In this document: piece after piece, positions 1-8,460 of the stretch
Position numbering within the stretch: the stretch's first letter is position 1
Layout of the letters: each line of letters starts with the position of its first letter
Position numbers and translations under genes: made by a program
Notes under the pieces: model-generated
Seen by the model: only the letters and a program-made list of their open reading frames with translations
Database searches by the model: none
Told to the model about the DNA's origin: nothing
Source of the DNA: Thermoplasmata archaeon
Lineage (GTDB): Archaea; Thermoplasmatota; Thermoplasmata; Thermoplasmatales; Thermoplasmataceae
Direction: 5' to 3'
DNA length: 53,201 nt
NCBI GenBank assembly: GCA_021817455.1
Contig: JAKAUW010000085.1
Coordinates: forward strand, 1-53,201

Positions 1-67
1 GATACCCCCTCACCAATTTACAAAAATAAGGTTGTGAAAATACTCACAGAACCAATCAGAGATGAAG

Positions 68-141
68 CGGGCCAGAAGGGGATCGAACCCCGACCTATTG
101 ATTAAGAGTCGGTTCTTGATTTTAGATAGAAGTTTGCGCCC
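68..141 (-). pseudogene. tRNA-Lys(CUU)-like remnant, degenerate 5' half
   Basis: On the minus strand the 3' half reads as a tRNA: a CTCTTAA anticodon loop (anticodon CTT at 104-106), a T-arm with a GGTTCGATC core, and a CTGGCCC acceptor strand with discriminator G at 68. The 5' half does not fit. The anticodon stem has two mismatches, no D-arm can be drawn, and only GGGC of the acceptor pairs. Total span (74 nt) equals a normal tRNA. It is either a decayed tRNA gene or the 3' fragment left at an attachment site by tRNA-targeted integration. No intact tRNA-Lys occurs in the window. Confidence 0.6.
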
Positions 142-226
142 TCTTCTGTACAAAAACACAGGGGATAACGCAATTAAGTAAAACTAACCTTTAATAAAAT
201 AGCCATATCCGTTAACTGACCTGAAC

Positions 227-1420
227 ATGATGCGTGGCTTTGACACCAACCAGAAAAATATGATCGGGGCTGTTGCAGTTATTGAGGTGATGAGGATGTT
301 TGGGATATTTCTCGTAATTCCTGTCTTCACGCTTTATGGAAGGGAGTTTACAACTTCATCTCTGCTCATTGGAATTGCACTCGGTGCCTATGGGCTCACC
401 ATGGCCCTTTTCCAAGCTCCTTTTGGGATTATTTCCGACAGGTTTGGCAGGAAGAATGTGATAATGCTGGGAATGATTCCTTATATTGTTGGAAACCTCA
501 TTGCATGGCACCCTTTCAACATATATGGCCTAATCATAGGAAGGCTTATAGCAGGGGCAGGCGCCATCACATCATCCGGTATGGCCATGGTTCAGGAAAG
601 CGTTGCACCTGAAAGGAGAAACATCGCAATGGCTATCCTTGGCATACCAATAGGATTCGCTTTCATGGTTGGAATCATCCTTGGGCCCATTATTTCAAGT
701 GAACTGGGCATTGATACCCTTTTCCTGCTGTCGGCTGTTCTAGGCTCGCTGTCACTTATACCGTTTTCAAGAGTCAGGTACAGGAGACCTGCCTACTCAG
801 CCGAGGAACGAAGAAGGGCTGGAAGAATTGAGCCGAAGGCATTCGTCATTGGTGGAGTCGGATTCCTCATTTCCCTCTACATGATGGTTTTCTTCTTTTA
901 TCTCCCTGTTTACGGGACAAGGGCTTACGGTGCAGGGGGCTACGAATTTTTCCTGCTTGTGCCCGTGATTATAGGTGGAATAATAGCTGTAGCAGCTTCC
1001 GGATTTGCTGACAGGAACCACAGCACCCTGTTTTCCATACTTTCACTCGTGGTCATGCTTGCAGCTGTTCCGTTCGTGTTTTTCTTCCCAACATCCAGCG
1101 GAAGCAAGGAATTCTTCGTCGTTGGAACCACGGTATTCTTTGTTGGATACTCTATATATGAGATAGTCTTTACGCCGCTGCTTTCCAAGATGTCCCGGAA
1201 GGACAGCTATGGCGCCAACATTGGCGTATACAATACAATGCAATTTTTCGGGCAATTTGTTGGCGGTGTTGCCGGAGGTGTACTGGTAACCCTCAGTCTG
1301 GACCAGGTTGCAGTACTCAGGACAACAATCTTCCTTACGGCTCTTGTGATCATATCACTGGTGCTGCTATACATACCAACAAAGTTCAGGGAGATAAAGA
1401 ATCAGGTTTCCTCGTACTGA
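227..1420 (+). CDS. MFS transporter
   Basis: A 397-residue integral membrane protein with roughly twelve hydrophobic segments. A major-facilitator motif A is visible between the second and third segments (GIISDRFGRK, about residues 69-78). The substrate cannot be told from sequence; the fold and the short polar N-terminus suggest a proton-driven drug or metabolite exporter. ATG 227 lies about 30 nt after a TATA-like stretch (ctttaataaaa near 189-199), which fits a leaderless transcript; ATG 230 is an alternative. It is convergent with the pantothenate kinase, with only three bases between the genes. Confidence 0.85.
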   Translation: MMRGFDTNQKNMIGAVAVIEVMRMFGIFLVIPVFTLYGREFTTSSLLIGIALGAYGLTMALFQAPFGIISDRFGRKNVIMLGMIPYIVGNLIAWHPFNIYGLIIGRLIAGAGAITSSGMAMVQESVAPERRNIAMAILGIPIGFAFMVGIILGPIISSELGIDTLFLLSAVLGSLSLIPFSRVRYRRPAYSAEERRRAGRIEPKAFVIGGVGFLISLYMMVFFFYLPVYGTRAYGAGGYEFFLLVPVIIGGIIAVAASGFADRNHSTLFSILSLVVMLAAVPFVFFFPTSSGSKEFFVVGTTVFFVGYSIYEIVFTPLLSKMSRKDSYGANIGVYNTMQFFGQFVGGVAGGVLVTLSLDQVAVLRTTIFLTALVIISLVLLYIPTKFREIKNQVSSY

Positions 1421-1423
1421 CCG

Positions 1424-2383
1424 TCATATTTTTCTCATGTAGATTTCCTTGACTGCATGATCTCTGGCCTTGCTCAGTATAAGATGTGCATGGAATTTAG
1501 AAGGCTCTATGTTCTGCTTCAGGTTTGGGCCGTTTATCTCATCCCATATTCTTGCGGCAGTTTCAACAGCTTTGTCCACAGGGAGTTCGCCAAACTTCCT
1601 GAAGAAAGACCTGTTGTCCCTGAAAGCGGTCTCCCTGAATATGAGAAAACGGTCGATGTACCACTGCATGATATCCTTTTCCAGAGCATCAACGTATATT
1701 GAAAAATCAAAAAAATCTGACACTAGCAGTTCACCAGTTGGTGGCAGTGTATCCATCCTCCTGGTCTGGAGCACATTCAGCCCCTCCAGTATCAGGACAT
1801 CAGGATTCTCTATGGTCTGGCGACGATTTGGCACTATATCATAGATGAGATGTGAATAAATGGGGATATCAATGCTCTTCTTTCCGGACTTAAGTTCGTA
1901 AAGGAATCTTATGAGGGCCTTCAGGTCGTAACTCTCCGGGAAGCCTTTCCTGTTCATGAGGTTCCTTTCCTCCAGCATCTTGTTGGGATACAGGAATCCG
2001 TCTGTGGCAATGAGCTCGACCCTAGGATTTTCCGGCCACCTTGATATGAGTGTCTTCAGAACCCTAGCTGTTGTGCTTTTCCCAACTGCAACACTGCCTG
2101 CAATGCCAATGACGTATGGAACCTTGTTCCCCCTGGCACCCAGGAAAGTCCTCCTGGCATCATACAAACCTTTAGAAGCTGAGTAATATAGGTTCAGGAG
2201 CCTTGAAAGCGGCAGATATACCTCTTCTATCTCCTGTATGGAGACTTTCTCATTGATTCCCCGGATGGTTGCGAGATCCTCCTCATTGATTGTCATGGGT
2301 GTGGAATTTCTCAGCTTGCTCCACTCTTCCCTCTTGAAAGAGATGTAAGGCGAAACTGAACTGTCATCCAGTGCTTTCAGCAA
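1424..2383 (-). CDS. coaA: Pantothenate kinase, bacterial type I (CoaA)
   Basis: Phosphorylates pantothenate, the first committed step of the bacterial-style CoA pathway. The 319-residue length matches bacterial CoaA. The P-loop GIAGSVAVGKST is at residues 93-104, followed by DGFLYPN, GFPESYD, YSHLIYD and LEGLNVLQ blocks that closely follow the Escherichia coli enzyme throughout. Most archaea instead use pantoate kinase plus phosphopantothenate synthetase; a CoaA-like pantothenate kinase has been reported from Picrophilus, so this is probably a lineage trait acquired from bacteria. It stands alone on the minus strand, so CoA feedback (known in bacterial CoaA) would be the likely control. Confidence 0.93.
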   Translation of the reverse strand: MLKALDDSSVSPYISFKREEWSKLRNSTPMTINEEDLATIRGINEKVSIQEIEEVYLPLSRLLNLYYSASKGLYDARRTFLGARGNKVPYVIGIAGSVAVGKSTTARVLKTLISRWPENPRVELIATDGFLYPNKMLEERNLMNRKGFPESYDLKALIRFLYELKSGKKSIDIPIYSHLIYDIVPNRRQTIENPDVLILEGLNVLQTRRMDTLPPTGELLVSDFFDFSIYVDALEKDIMQWYIDRFLIFRETAFRDNRSFFRKFGELPVDKAVETAARIWDEINGPNLKQNIEPSKFHAHLILSKARDHAVKEIYMRKI

Positions 2384-2552
2384 ATTGTATCACTTCATTG
2401 TGCGGCATTCAGGCAGACTTTTCGCCGCTTTGGCGCTCAATTGCAATATTTGTTATAACTCTTTTTGTGTTCAGGGATGAGGCGGCTTATCGCTTGCCTC
2501 CTATTAGCCATCACGTTAATAGACCCAGTTAAACTATTTTAATCTGGGGATA

Positions 2553-3299
2553 ATTCTGTTTTCAAACAATCGATTTCTTTCTGGGGAAAACAACTGCATC
2601 GACCTTGAGGAAATCCACAAGAGGTTCGGGACAACTGAAGCATTAAGAGGCCTGACCTTCCAGATTAAGTGTGGAGAAAAGGTATCCCTGCTTGGCCCGA
2701 ACGGTGCCGGCAAATCAACTACCCTTAAGATCCTTGCGGGCCTTCTGAAGCCGGACCTTGGTGATGCGCTCATTAGGGGATACCACCCCAACAGCATTGA
2801 CGCTAAGCGCCTCATAGGATACCTTCCGGAAGACCCGAGCCCGTATATCAGCCTTTCAGTTCAGGAGAATCTTGAATACATTGGCAGTATAAGGGGAACT
2901 CCCAACCTTGAGGACAGGGTTGAATACCTTATGGGACTTCTCGAGCTCGACAAATACAGGAAATTCAGGACAAACAACCTTTCAAGGGGAAACAGGCAAA
3001 AACTTGCCCTGGCGTTGGCACTAATACATTCCCCCAAGATACTTATCATGGATGAGCCCCTGAACTATCTTGACATACCGTCCCAGGAGAAAATCATGGA
3101 ACTTCTGGACGAGATGCAGGCAACATTCCTGGTCTCCACCCACATAATGTCAATCGCGGAACGCCTCACACACAGAGTGGTGATGATATCAAACGGCCGT
3201 CATATCTGGGAGGGGACAATAGAGGAACTGAGGGAGAGGGGTACGCAGAGGGAGTCCATTGAGTCAATTGTCTCGAGGCTGATGAAGAGTGCACCGTAG
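2553..3299 (+). CDS. ABC transporter ATP-binding protein, start codon unresolved
   Basis: ATPase of a two-gene ABC system. The conserved domain starts at about 2598 ([11 protein letters not shown]), with Walker [10 protein letters not shown] near 2694-2720, an LSRGNRQK signature at about 2979-3002 and Walker B ILIMDEP near 3040-3060. The reading frame opens at 2523 after a TAG, but there is no ATG, GTG or TTG in frame until ATG 2931, which lies downstream of Walker A. The start given (ATT 2553) is a placeholder. Either a rare start codon is used, or a frameshift or sequence error hides the true start. It overlaps the permease start, so the two are one transcript. Confidence 0.8.
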   Translation: MLFSNNRFLSGENNCIDLEEIHKRFGTTEALRGLTFQIKCGEKVSLLGPNGAGKSTTLKILAGLLKPDLGDALIRGYHPNSIDAKRLIGYLPEDPSPYISLSVQENLEYIGSIRGTPNLEDRVEYLMGLLELDKYRKFRTNNLSRGNRQKLALALALIHSPKILIMDEPLNYLDIPSQEKIMELLDEMQATFLVSTHIMSIAERLTHRVVMISNGRHIWEGTIEELRERGTQRESIESIVSRLMKSAP

Positions 3300-4707
3300 C
3301 CTGCAGATGCTATTGGTCCGCACCAGGTTCACCCGGTATTACTTGCTTATAATCATCCTCATAGCAGTATACTCACTGTATGCAGTGCCATACCAGATTT
3401 CAGGGGCAGCTTACAATTATGGCACAATTTATTTCAGTGGAATTGTGGGAGGTTATTCCATCATCTCTTCCCTTGCGGGTGGGATATCAGTCTCCAAGTC
3501 AGACCAGGAATTCCTCCTGGTTTCGCCAATAAATCGGAAGCAGCTCATAATTGCACTCCTCATTGTACAGGCCATAGGCGCAGGCCTGATTCTAATTGCG
3601 GTCAGTGTCTTTGTCCTCGCGCTGGTGCATTACGGGCCACTGGAAATGTCCCTGGTGATTGTCAACCTTATCCTGCTTGATATATTCCTTATCACCATTG
3701 GCATTGGCACTTTCCACCTCAAGCGGAACTACAGGTTGATCATAGCGGTCGCAATCGGTCTGTGGGTCATCTCTTACTTCATTGGATTTCCATATTCACC
3801 TCAAGCCTTCATGGAAGGATACCCGCTTAATTCCCTGATTATGACTGCCCCAATAGCGGGAGCATCACTTCTTGGTGCAATAAGCTCCTTAACCAGCGAG
3901 GAGCTGCCCATAAGGATATCTAGCCAGCGTGAGAGAAAGAAAGAATACAACTCCATCTTGAGATATGTAAAGTACAGTCCAGTACAGGCTGTTTTCCTCA
4001 ACGGCTTCACCAACCTTTCATACAGCACTAATTCAATGATGGCCGGCGGCATTAAGACCATGACTTCCAGGATTAGGCTTAGAACCTATTATGCCTTGAT
4101 AGTGGCTATTGCGGCAGTGTATGGTTTCCTGGCTTACTACCTCATAGATTTTGGCGCTCAGTCGGAAGGATTCAACTTAGTTGTGCTCCTGGGCTCCGTA
4201 TATGTTGGTGTGATGCCACAGTATATTTTCAATTCGGGAGTGATGACATACGAAAGGGCATGGCTCTCCTTCACTTCCATGGAGCCCTGGAAATACATAT
4301 CTATAATAATTGGATCAAAAGTTGCCCAGTCCGTAATAACCAGCATACCTTTTGTGGCTGTGAGCATTATTGACTCGTATCTAGGCGTTAAAAATTCCAT
4401 GGAGGCCGTACTGGTATTTCTTGTGCTGGATCCACTTCTTATTGGGTTATACCTGTTGATTGTATTTTCCGTAAGTGCGTACCAGATTACTGATGAGGGG
4501 TTCCTCAGCACAAGGATGAGCGCCATGCAGTTTGTGCCAGCGCTTCCACTGATGCTCTTCATGATCATCGTAATGCTCTCAATCATTGTGCCACTGATCG
4601 TGGTCTTTGCCTCTATTGGCACAGCACTGCTCCTGGGTCTGCTCTCCACAAGGAGGGAATACTGGGAGAGGAGAATCAACAAGCTGGTACAGAAAGGATA
4701 TGTCTGA
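3289..4707 (+). CDS. ABC transporter permease
   Basis: A 472-residue polytopic membrane protein with about ten to twelve hydrophobic segments, forming the membrane part of the ABC exporter coded with the ATPase just upstream. GTG 3289 overlaps the ATPase end by 11 nt; ATG 3307 (seven codons into the frame) is an equally good start. The SPINRKQLI segment near residue 80 resembles the cytoplasmic coupling region of ABC-2 type permeases such as those that move drugs, lipids or antibiotics, but no substrate can be inferred. The two halves look alike in hydropathy, so an internal duplication is possible. Confidence 0.8.
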   Translation: MHRSLQMLLVRTRFTRYYLLIIILIAVYSLYAVPYQISGAAYNYGTIYFSGIVGGYSIISSLAGGISVSKSDQEFLLVSPINRKQLIIALLIVQAIGAGLILIAVSVFVLALVHYGPLEMSLVIVNLILLDIFLITIGIGTFHLKRNYRLIIAVAIGLWVISYFIGFPYSPQAFMEGYPLNSLIMTAPIAGASLLGAISSLTSEELPIRISSQRERKKEYNSILRYVKYSPVQAVFLNGFTNLSYSTNSMMAGGIKTMTSRIRLRTYYALIVAIAAVYGFLAYYLIDFGAQSEGFNLVVLLGSVYVGVMPQYIFNSGVMTYERAWLSFTSMEPWKYISIIIGSKVAQSVITSIPFVAVSIIDSYLGVKNSMEAVLVFLVLDPLLIGLYLLIVFSVSAYQITDEGFLSTRMSAMQFVPALPLMLFMIIVMLSIIVPLIVVFASIGTALLLGLLSTRREYWERRINKLVQKGYV

Positions 4708-4778
4708 CCAAAATTTCCAGTGGCCCACCATACCATAGCAATAAGTTAAGTCTTTGCCCAATAAGAGCCTGAGGCAAC

Positions 4779-5939
4779 ATGGAGAAATTTCATAGGGACC
4801 CCCTGAACCCGTTCCCATGGTATGAAGTAATGAGGCAACACCAGCCCGTGTTTTATAGTGAAGGTAGCGGAATATGGCATGTGTTCAGGTATGCCGAGGT
4901 GAAAAAGGTACTTTCAGATCATTCTCATTTTTCCTCTTCTGAGGGGAGATATGAATCTGCAAGCAACCCAATAGGTGCAAGCATTATTTCCACAGATCCG
5001 CCAAGGCATACCCATCTCAGGGCGCTTGTGAACAAAGCGTTCACCCCGAAGCGGGTACAGGAAATGGCTCCGAGGATCAGGGCAATCGCTGAGGAACTGT
5101 TGGATAACATAATGGCAAAGGGCGAATGCGATCTTGTTGAGGATTATTCCGGCCCTCTTCCTGTAATAGTTATTGCAGAACTTCTGGGGATACCTCCTGA
5201 AGACCGGATGAAGTTCAAGAAGTGGTCTGATGCGCTCGTTTCAGGCACAAGTGAGGGCATGAATGAGACCAGCAACGAGTATTTTGACCCTCAGGTGGCA
5301 ATGGCAAAGTATTTCAGTGAAATAATCAGGATGAAGAGGGAAAAGCCGGGCGACGATTTAATAAGTTCACTGATGCGGGCCGAAGTTGATGGAGAGAAGC
5401 TGTCTGAAATAGACCTGTTGGGGTTCTGTGTTCTCCTCCTCGTGGCTGGAAACGAGACCACTACAAATCTCATAACTAATGCTGTGCTCACACTCTCAAA
5501 CAATGCTGACCAGTACAGGAGGGTAATCGCGGACAGAACACTGATCCCGGATATGCTAGAGGAAGTTCTGAGATACAGGTCCCCTGTGCAGTCCATGTTC
5601 AGAACCTGCAGGAAAGACATAGAGCTGGGCGGCAAACTCATTCAGAAAGGGCAGGTTGTTCTTGCGTGGATAGGTTCTGCCAACCATGATGCTGCAGAAT
5701 TCCAGAAGCCTGAAGAATTCCTTATGGATAGGAGACCAAACAGACACATTGCCTTTGGAGAAGGAGTGCATTTCTGCCTGGGAGCGCCGCTCGCAAGGCT
5801 GGAATCTAAGATTGCCATGGAAACTTTGCTTGAAAGGGCTGGAAAAGCAACTCTCAAAGAGGGGACACAGCTTGAACCCCTGAGTGGAATCATCGTCTTC
5901 GGCGTGAAGCATCTTCCTGTCTCTTTTTCCAGTGAATAG
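4779..5939 (+). CDS. Cytochrome P450
   Basis: Soluble 386-residue haem-thiolate monooxygenase, about the size of thermoacidophile P450s of the CYP119/CYP231 kind. Visible motifs are the oxygen-binding I-helix AGNETT (223-228), the ExxR pair E262/R265, and the haem loop FGEGVHFC with ligand Cys333. The start ATG 4779 gives the usual short N-terminus without a membrane anchor. No ferredoxin or reductase gene adjoins it, so the electron donor is elsewhere. It follows the ABC exporter on the same strand after 71 nt; a link in processing or exporting a small molecule is possible but unproven. Confidence 0.95.
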   Translation: MEKFHRDPLNPFPWYEVMRQHQPVFYSEGSGIWHVFRYAEVKKVLSDHSHFSSSEGRYESASNPIGASIISTDPPRHTHLRALVNKAFTPKRVQEMAPRIRAIAEELLDNIMAKGECDLVEDYSGPLPVIVIAELLGIPPEDRMKFKKWSDALVSGTSEGMNETSNEYFDPQVAMAKYFSEIIRMKREKPGDDLISSLMRAEVDGEKLSEIDLLGFCVLLLVAGNETTTNLITNAVLTLSNNADQYRRVIADRTLIPDMLEEVLRYRSPVQSMFRTCRKDIELGGKLIQKGQVVLAWIGSANHDAAEFQKPEEFLMDRRPNRHIAFGEGVHFCLGAPLARLESKIAMETLLERAGKATLKEGTQLEPLSGIIVFGVKHLPVSFSSE

Positions 5940-6030
5940 CCATCACTTTTTTCACATAGAAATGGGGATCAATTTGAAAAAAGAAATGGAAGTTAAAAAA
6001 TAATAAATGAGAAGATAGAGTGAACTGTAT

Positions 6031-7659
6031 TTATTCCCCGAGTACCACAGACCTGTATAGTTTGAGGTTTGCCGCTGCAATGAGTATTACAATGCCCAGG
6101 CCAATGCCAAACAACGATTCCTGGAATGTTGAAGTTGCGCTGAATGGCTGAATCACTGTAATCAGTACAAATGCACCAAGTGTGAAAGCCCCGCCAAGCA
6201 TGTTCTTCATTCTTCTGGAAAGAGGCTTATAATGCTTCTTTTCCACTGAATGCCTTGAATCCCAGATGGTGTAGGCGACCATGGTAACAAGGAGGGCAAC
6301 AACCATGGCCATTAGAATGCTAGGCACATAATATACTGGATTCCTGTACCTTATGAGGGCATCTATGAGCATCCCCAGGCCAAATCCCGAAACACCAAGC
6401 AGGCTCATTGAAATGGCCAGCTGTGAAAAATGCCCTGCGTCCATGCCAGTCCTCTGGTAATTCTTAGAAAGATAATGTACCAGAGGTATAACAATCAGGA
6501 TGGGGAGCAGGAAGAATGCCAGCACTTGTGAAGTTGGTATGGAAACACCAGGTGTCAGGGCACCCCATGTGGAAAGCCCCACAAAGAATATGATGCCGAG
6601 AATTGCTAGGCCGAAGGTTATTGGCCTGTCTGTGAGCTTAAGGCTTGGTGACCTGTCTATGTATGGCAGCAGAAGAAGGTAGAAGACCGGGATGCCTGCA
6701 AATATGAGAGTCGCGTAGAATGGACCCGGGCCAGCCATAAAGCTAAAATCCACGGCTTTGTAGACGAAGAGCAGGAACCATGGTGGATATGCAGGCACAT
6801 TCTGGGCCAGAGGGCTATTGGGGGAAACCTGCGGGAATGGGGAAAACAATGCTGGGACGGTGGAACCCAGGGCTGCCACAACAGATGTAATGATCAGAAT
6901 GGCTGCTATTGTTATCATGCTTATCTGCAGCATATAGAACAGGTTGTTTGGATACCATGGCTTGTACTCAGGCTTTTCCTCATCTATGGCCGGCACCTTG
7001 TAGTTTGCATCCTTGTGCGAAGGCATAATTGAATTGTACTCAGCCAAAATGAAATGGCCCATGAAAAGAAGGCCTATTCCAGCAGCCAATACAATATGCC
7101 ATCCCAGCATCCTGTGGAAAAGGGAGACTGGTGTGCCATCACCAAAGAATATCAGTGAAAGATAATTCCCTATTATGGGTATCCCACGTGCAATGCCAGT
7201 TCCAACATCAGTTGCATCCGCAGAAAGCACATCCCCACTCATAGAATATCCAAAGAAACCGATGCCAACAGTAAGTGCAAGAAGAATTACTCCTGTGAGC
7301 CACTGCATCATCCTTGGCTTCTTGTAGGCAGCCACAAACAGATTCCTGAGAAGGTGAACATAAACGAGTACAATCATCATGTACGCACCATACAGATGAG
7401 TTGTCAGTATGATGGAACCAAATGGCACGCTGTTAACAAAGTTCTCAGTGCTGGTATAGGCCTGAGAAGGCTGGTAATACATTAAAATTATCAGGCCAGT
7501 TATGACCTCGTAAAGGAATGCCGTGGTTACCATGGCGCCTGTCCAGTACCATGCGCCACCTTTTTTCCTCATGTAATCTGGTACCTTTCTTGGAATGGGC
7601 CGGGGTTCATTGAGCATCTTGATCATTATGGGGGTTTCCTTAGGTTTTTCATTGTTCAT
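6031..7659 (-). CDS. Cytochrome b of a Rieske/cytochrome b complex
   Basis: Membrane quinol oxidase subunit that carries two b haems. The four haem ligands are plain: H88 and H102 in one helix, H188 and H202 in another, each pair 14 apart. The quinol-oxidation (Qo) motif, PEWY in most bc1 complexes, reads PPWF at residues 292-295, so the usual catalytic Glu is absent. At 542 residues it contains the b6-like N-terminal part plus a long C-terminal part with several extra helices. It starts 12 nt after the Rieske gene with a GAGGTG ribosome-binding site and is the last gene of the operon. Confidence 0.93.
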   Translation of the reverse strand: MNNEKPKETPIMIKMLNEPRPIPRKVPDYMRKKGGAWYWTGAMVTTAFLYEVITGLIILMYYQPSQAYTSTENFVNSVPFGSIILTTHLYGAYMMIVLVYVHLLRNLFVAAYKKPRMMQWLTGVILLALTVGIGFFGYSMSGDVLSADATDVGTGIARGIPIIGNYLSLIFFGDGTPVSLFHRMLGWHIVLAAGIGLLFMGHFILAEYNSIMPSHKDANYKVPAIDEEKPEYKPWYPNNLFYMLQISMITIAAILIITSVVAALGSTVPALFSPFPQVSPNSPLAQNVPAYPPWFLLFVYKAVDFSFMAGPGPFYATLIFAGIPVFYLLLLPYIDRSPSLKLTDRPITFGLAILGIIFFVGLSTWGALTPGVSIPTSQVLAFFLLPILIVIPLVHYLSKNYQRTGMDAGHFSQLAISMSLLGVSGFGLGMLIDALIRYRNPVYYVPSILMAMVVALLVTMVAYTIWDSRHSVEKKHYKPLSRRMKNMLGGAFTLGAFVLITVIQPFSATSTFQESLFGIGLGIVILIAAANLKLYRSVVLGE

Positions 7660-7671
7660 GTTTCATTCACC

Positions 7672-8418
7672 TCATGCTGACTGGGTAGACACCCCTGTCT
7701 GGGAGCTTGAAGGTAGAGGGTTGCCTCCTGACAGATCACTGCTGTGGCCGTATACTGTGGGCCCGACCATTGAAACTGCATAGTACTGGTCGCTGGTTTT
7801 ATCATATTTGAGGGAAACATTGGGCAATGGGTTCTGAGTTGGGCCAGTAACGATGCCAAATCCTTTCCCCGGATCATAGGTGCTTCCGTGGCAGTTGCAG
7901 TGAATAAGCCCTGTGTTTTGTGAGCCTGAAGGGCCATTTGGTATGCTAGTGCCCGGTTTGTAGAACTTTATAATGGGCGGGACGCAGCCCAGATGTTCGC
8001 AAATGGCACTTGAAGCAACCACTGAACCATAAGGGCCGACACCGGCCGGAGATTGGAAAGTGCCTCCAGAAGCTGGTATGCTTACCTTAACTGATTTCAC
8101 ATTTACATCGTTTCCGCTGGCATCTCCAAGCCTCAAAAGAAAATTTGGCTCGCCTTGAAGCGGATAATCGAATGTAACCACAGCACTGCTGTTAACCGTT
8201 AGGTCAGTAGTGTTTATGGGTTTCCCAGAAGCTGAATCAACCAGCAGCAGTTGCGGGAACCCTGTTATTCCAGCACTCTTCGGTATGATATTCTGCAGGG
8301 CAACCCTGAGTGCGCCAGCAGATGCAGCTGCAAAGGCAGCCACGGTCATGTATTTCAGGAAGCTTCTCCTGGACGGGTCTTCCACTCCTTCCATTTCAAT
8401 ACTTGTCTCTTCAGTCAT
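7672..8418 (-). CDS. Rieske iron-sulfur protein, Tat-exported
   Basis: Carries the [2Fe-2S] cluster that takes electrons from quinol at cytochrome b. With ATG 8418 as start it has 248 residues. A Tat signal SRRSFLKYM lies at 16-24, followed by a hydrophobic anchor, placing the domain outside the membrane. The cluster boxes are CEHLGC (140-145) and CNCHGS (174-179); C140, H142, C174 and H177 would be ligands and C145-C176 the disulfide. ATG 8418 is preferred over TTG 8424 because GAGG sits 7 nt upstream. The Ser/Gly/Pro-rich C-terminal tail is typical of acid-exposed proteins. Confidence 0.95.
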   Translation of the reverse strand: MTEETSIEMEGVEDPSRRSFLKYMTVAAFAAASAGALRVALQNIIPKSAGITGFPQLLLVDSASGKPINTTDLTVNSSAVVTFDYPLQGEPNFLLRLGDASGNDVNVKSVKVSIPASGGTFQSPAGVGPYGSVVASSAICEHLGCVPPIIKFYKPGTSIPNGPSGSQNTGLIHCNCHGSTYDPGKGFGIVTGPTQNPLPNVSLKYDKTSDQYYAVSMVGPTVYGHSSDLSGGNPLPSSSQTGVSTQSA

Positions 8419-8441
8419 TTTCAAACCTCAATGAATGGGGC

Positions 8442-8460
8442 TACTGATCAGTGATCAGTA
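8442..8460. promoter_or_regulatory. 19-bp perfect inverted repeat between cupredoxin and Rieske genes
   Basis: TACTGATCA (8442-8450), one central base, then TGATCAGTA (8452-8460). It overlaps the stop codon of the cupredoxin gene (8455-8457) and sits 24 nt before the Rieske start. It could be an operator, an intercistronic RNA hairpin that sets the ratio of the two proteins, or a processing site. The arms are seen directly; the role is inference. Confidence 0.45.
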
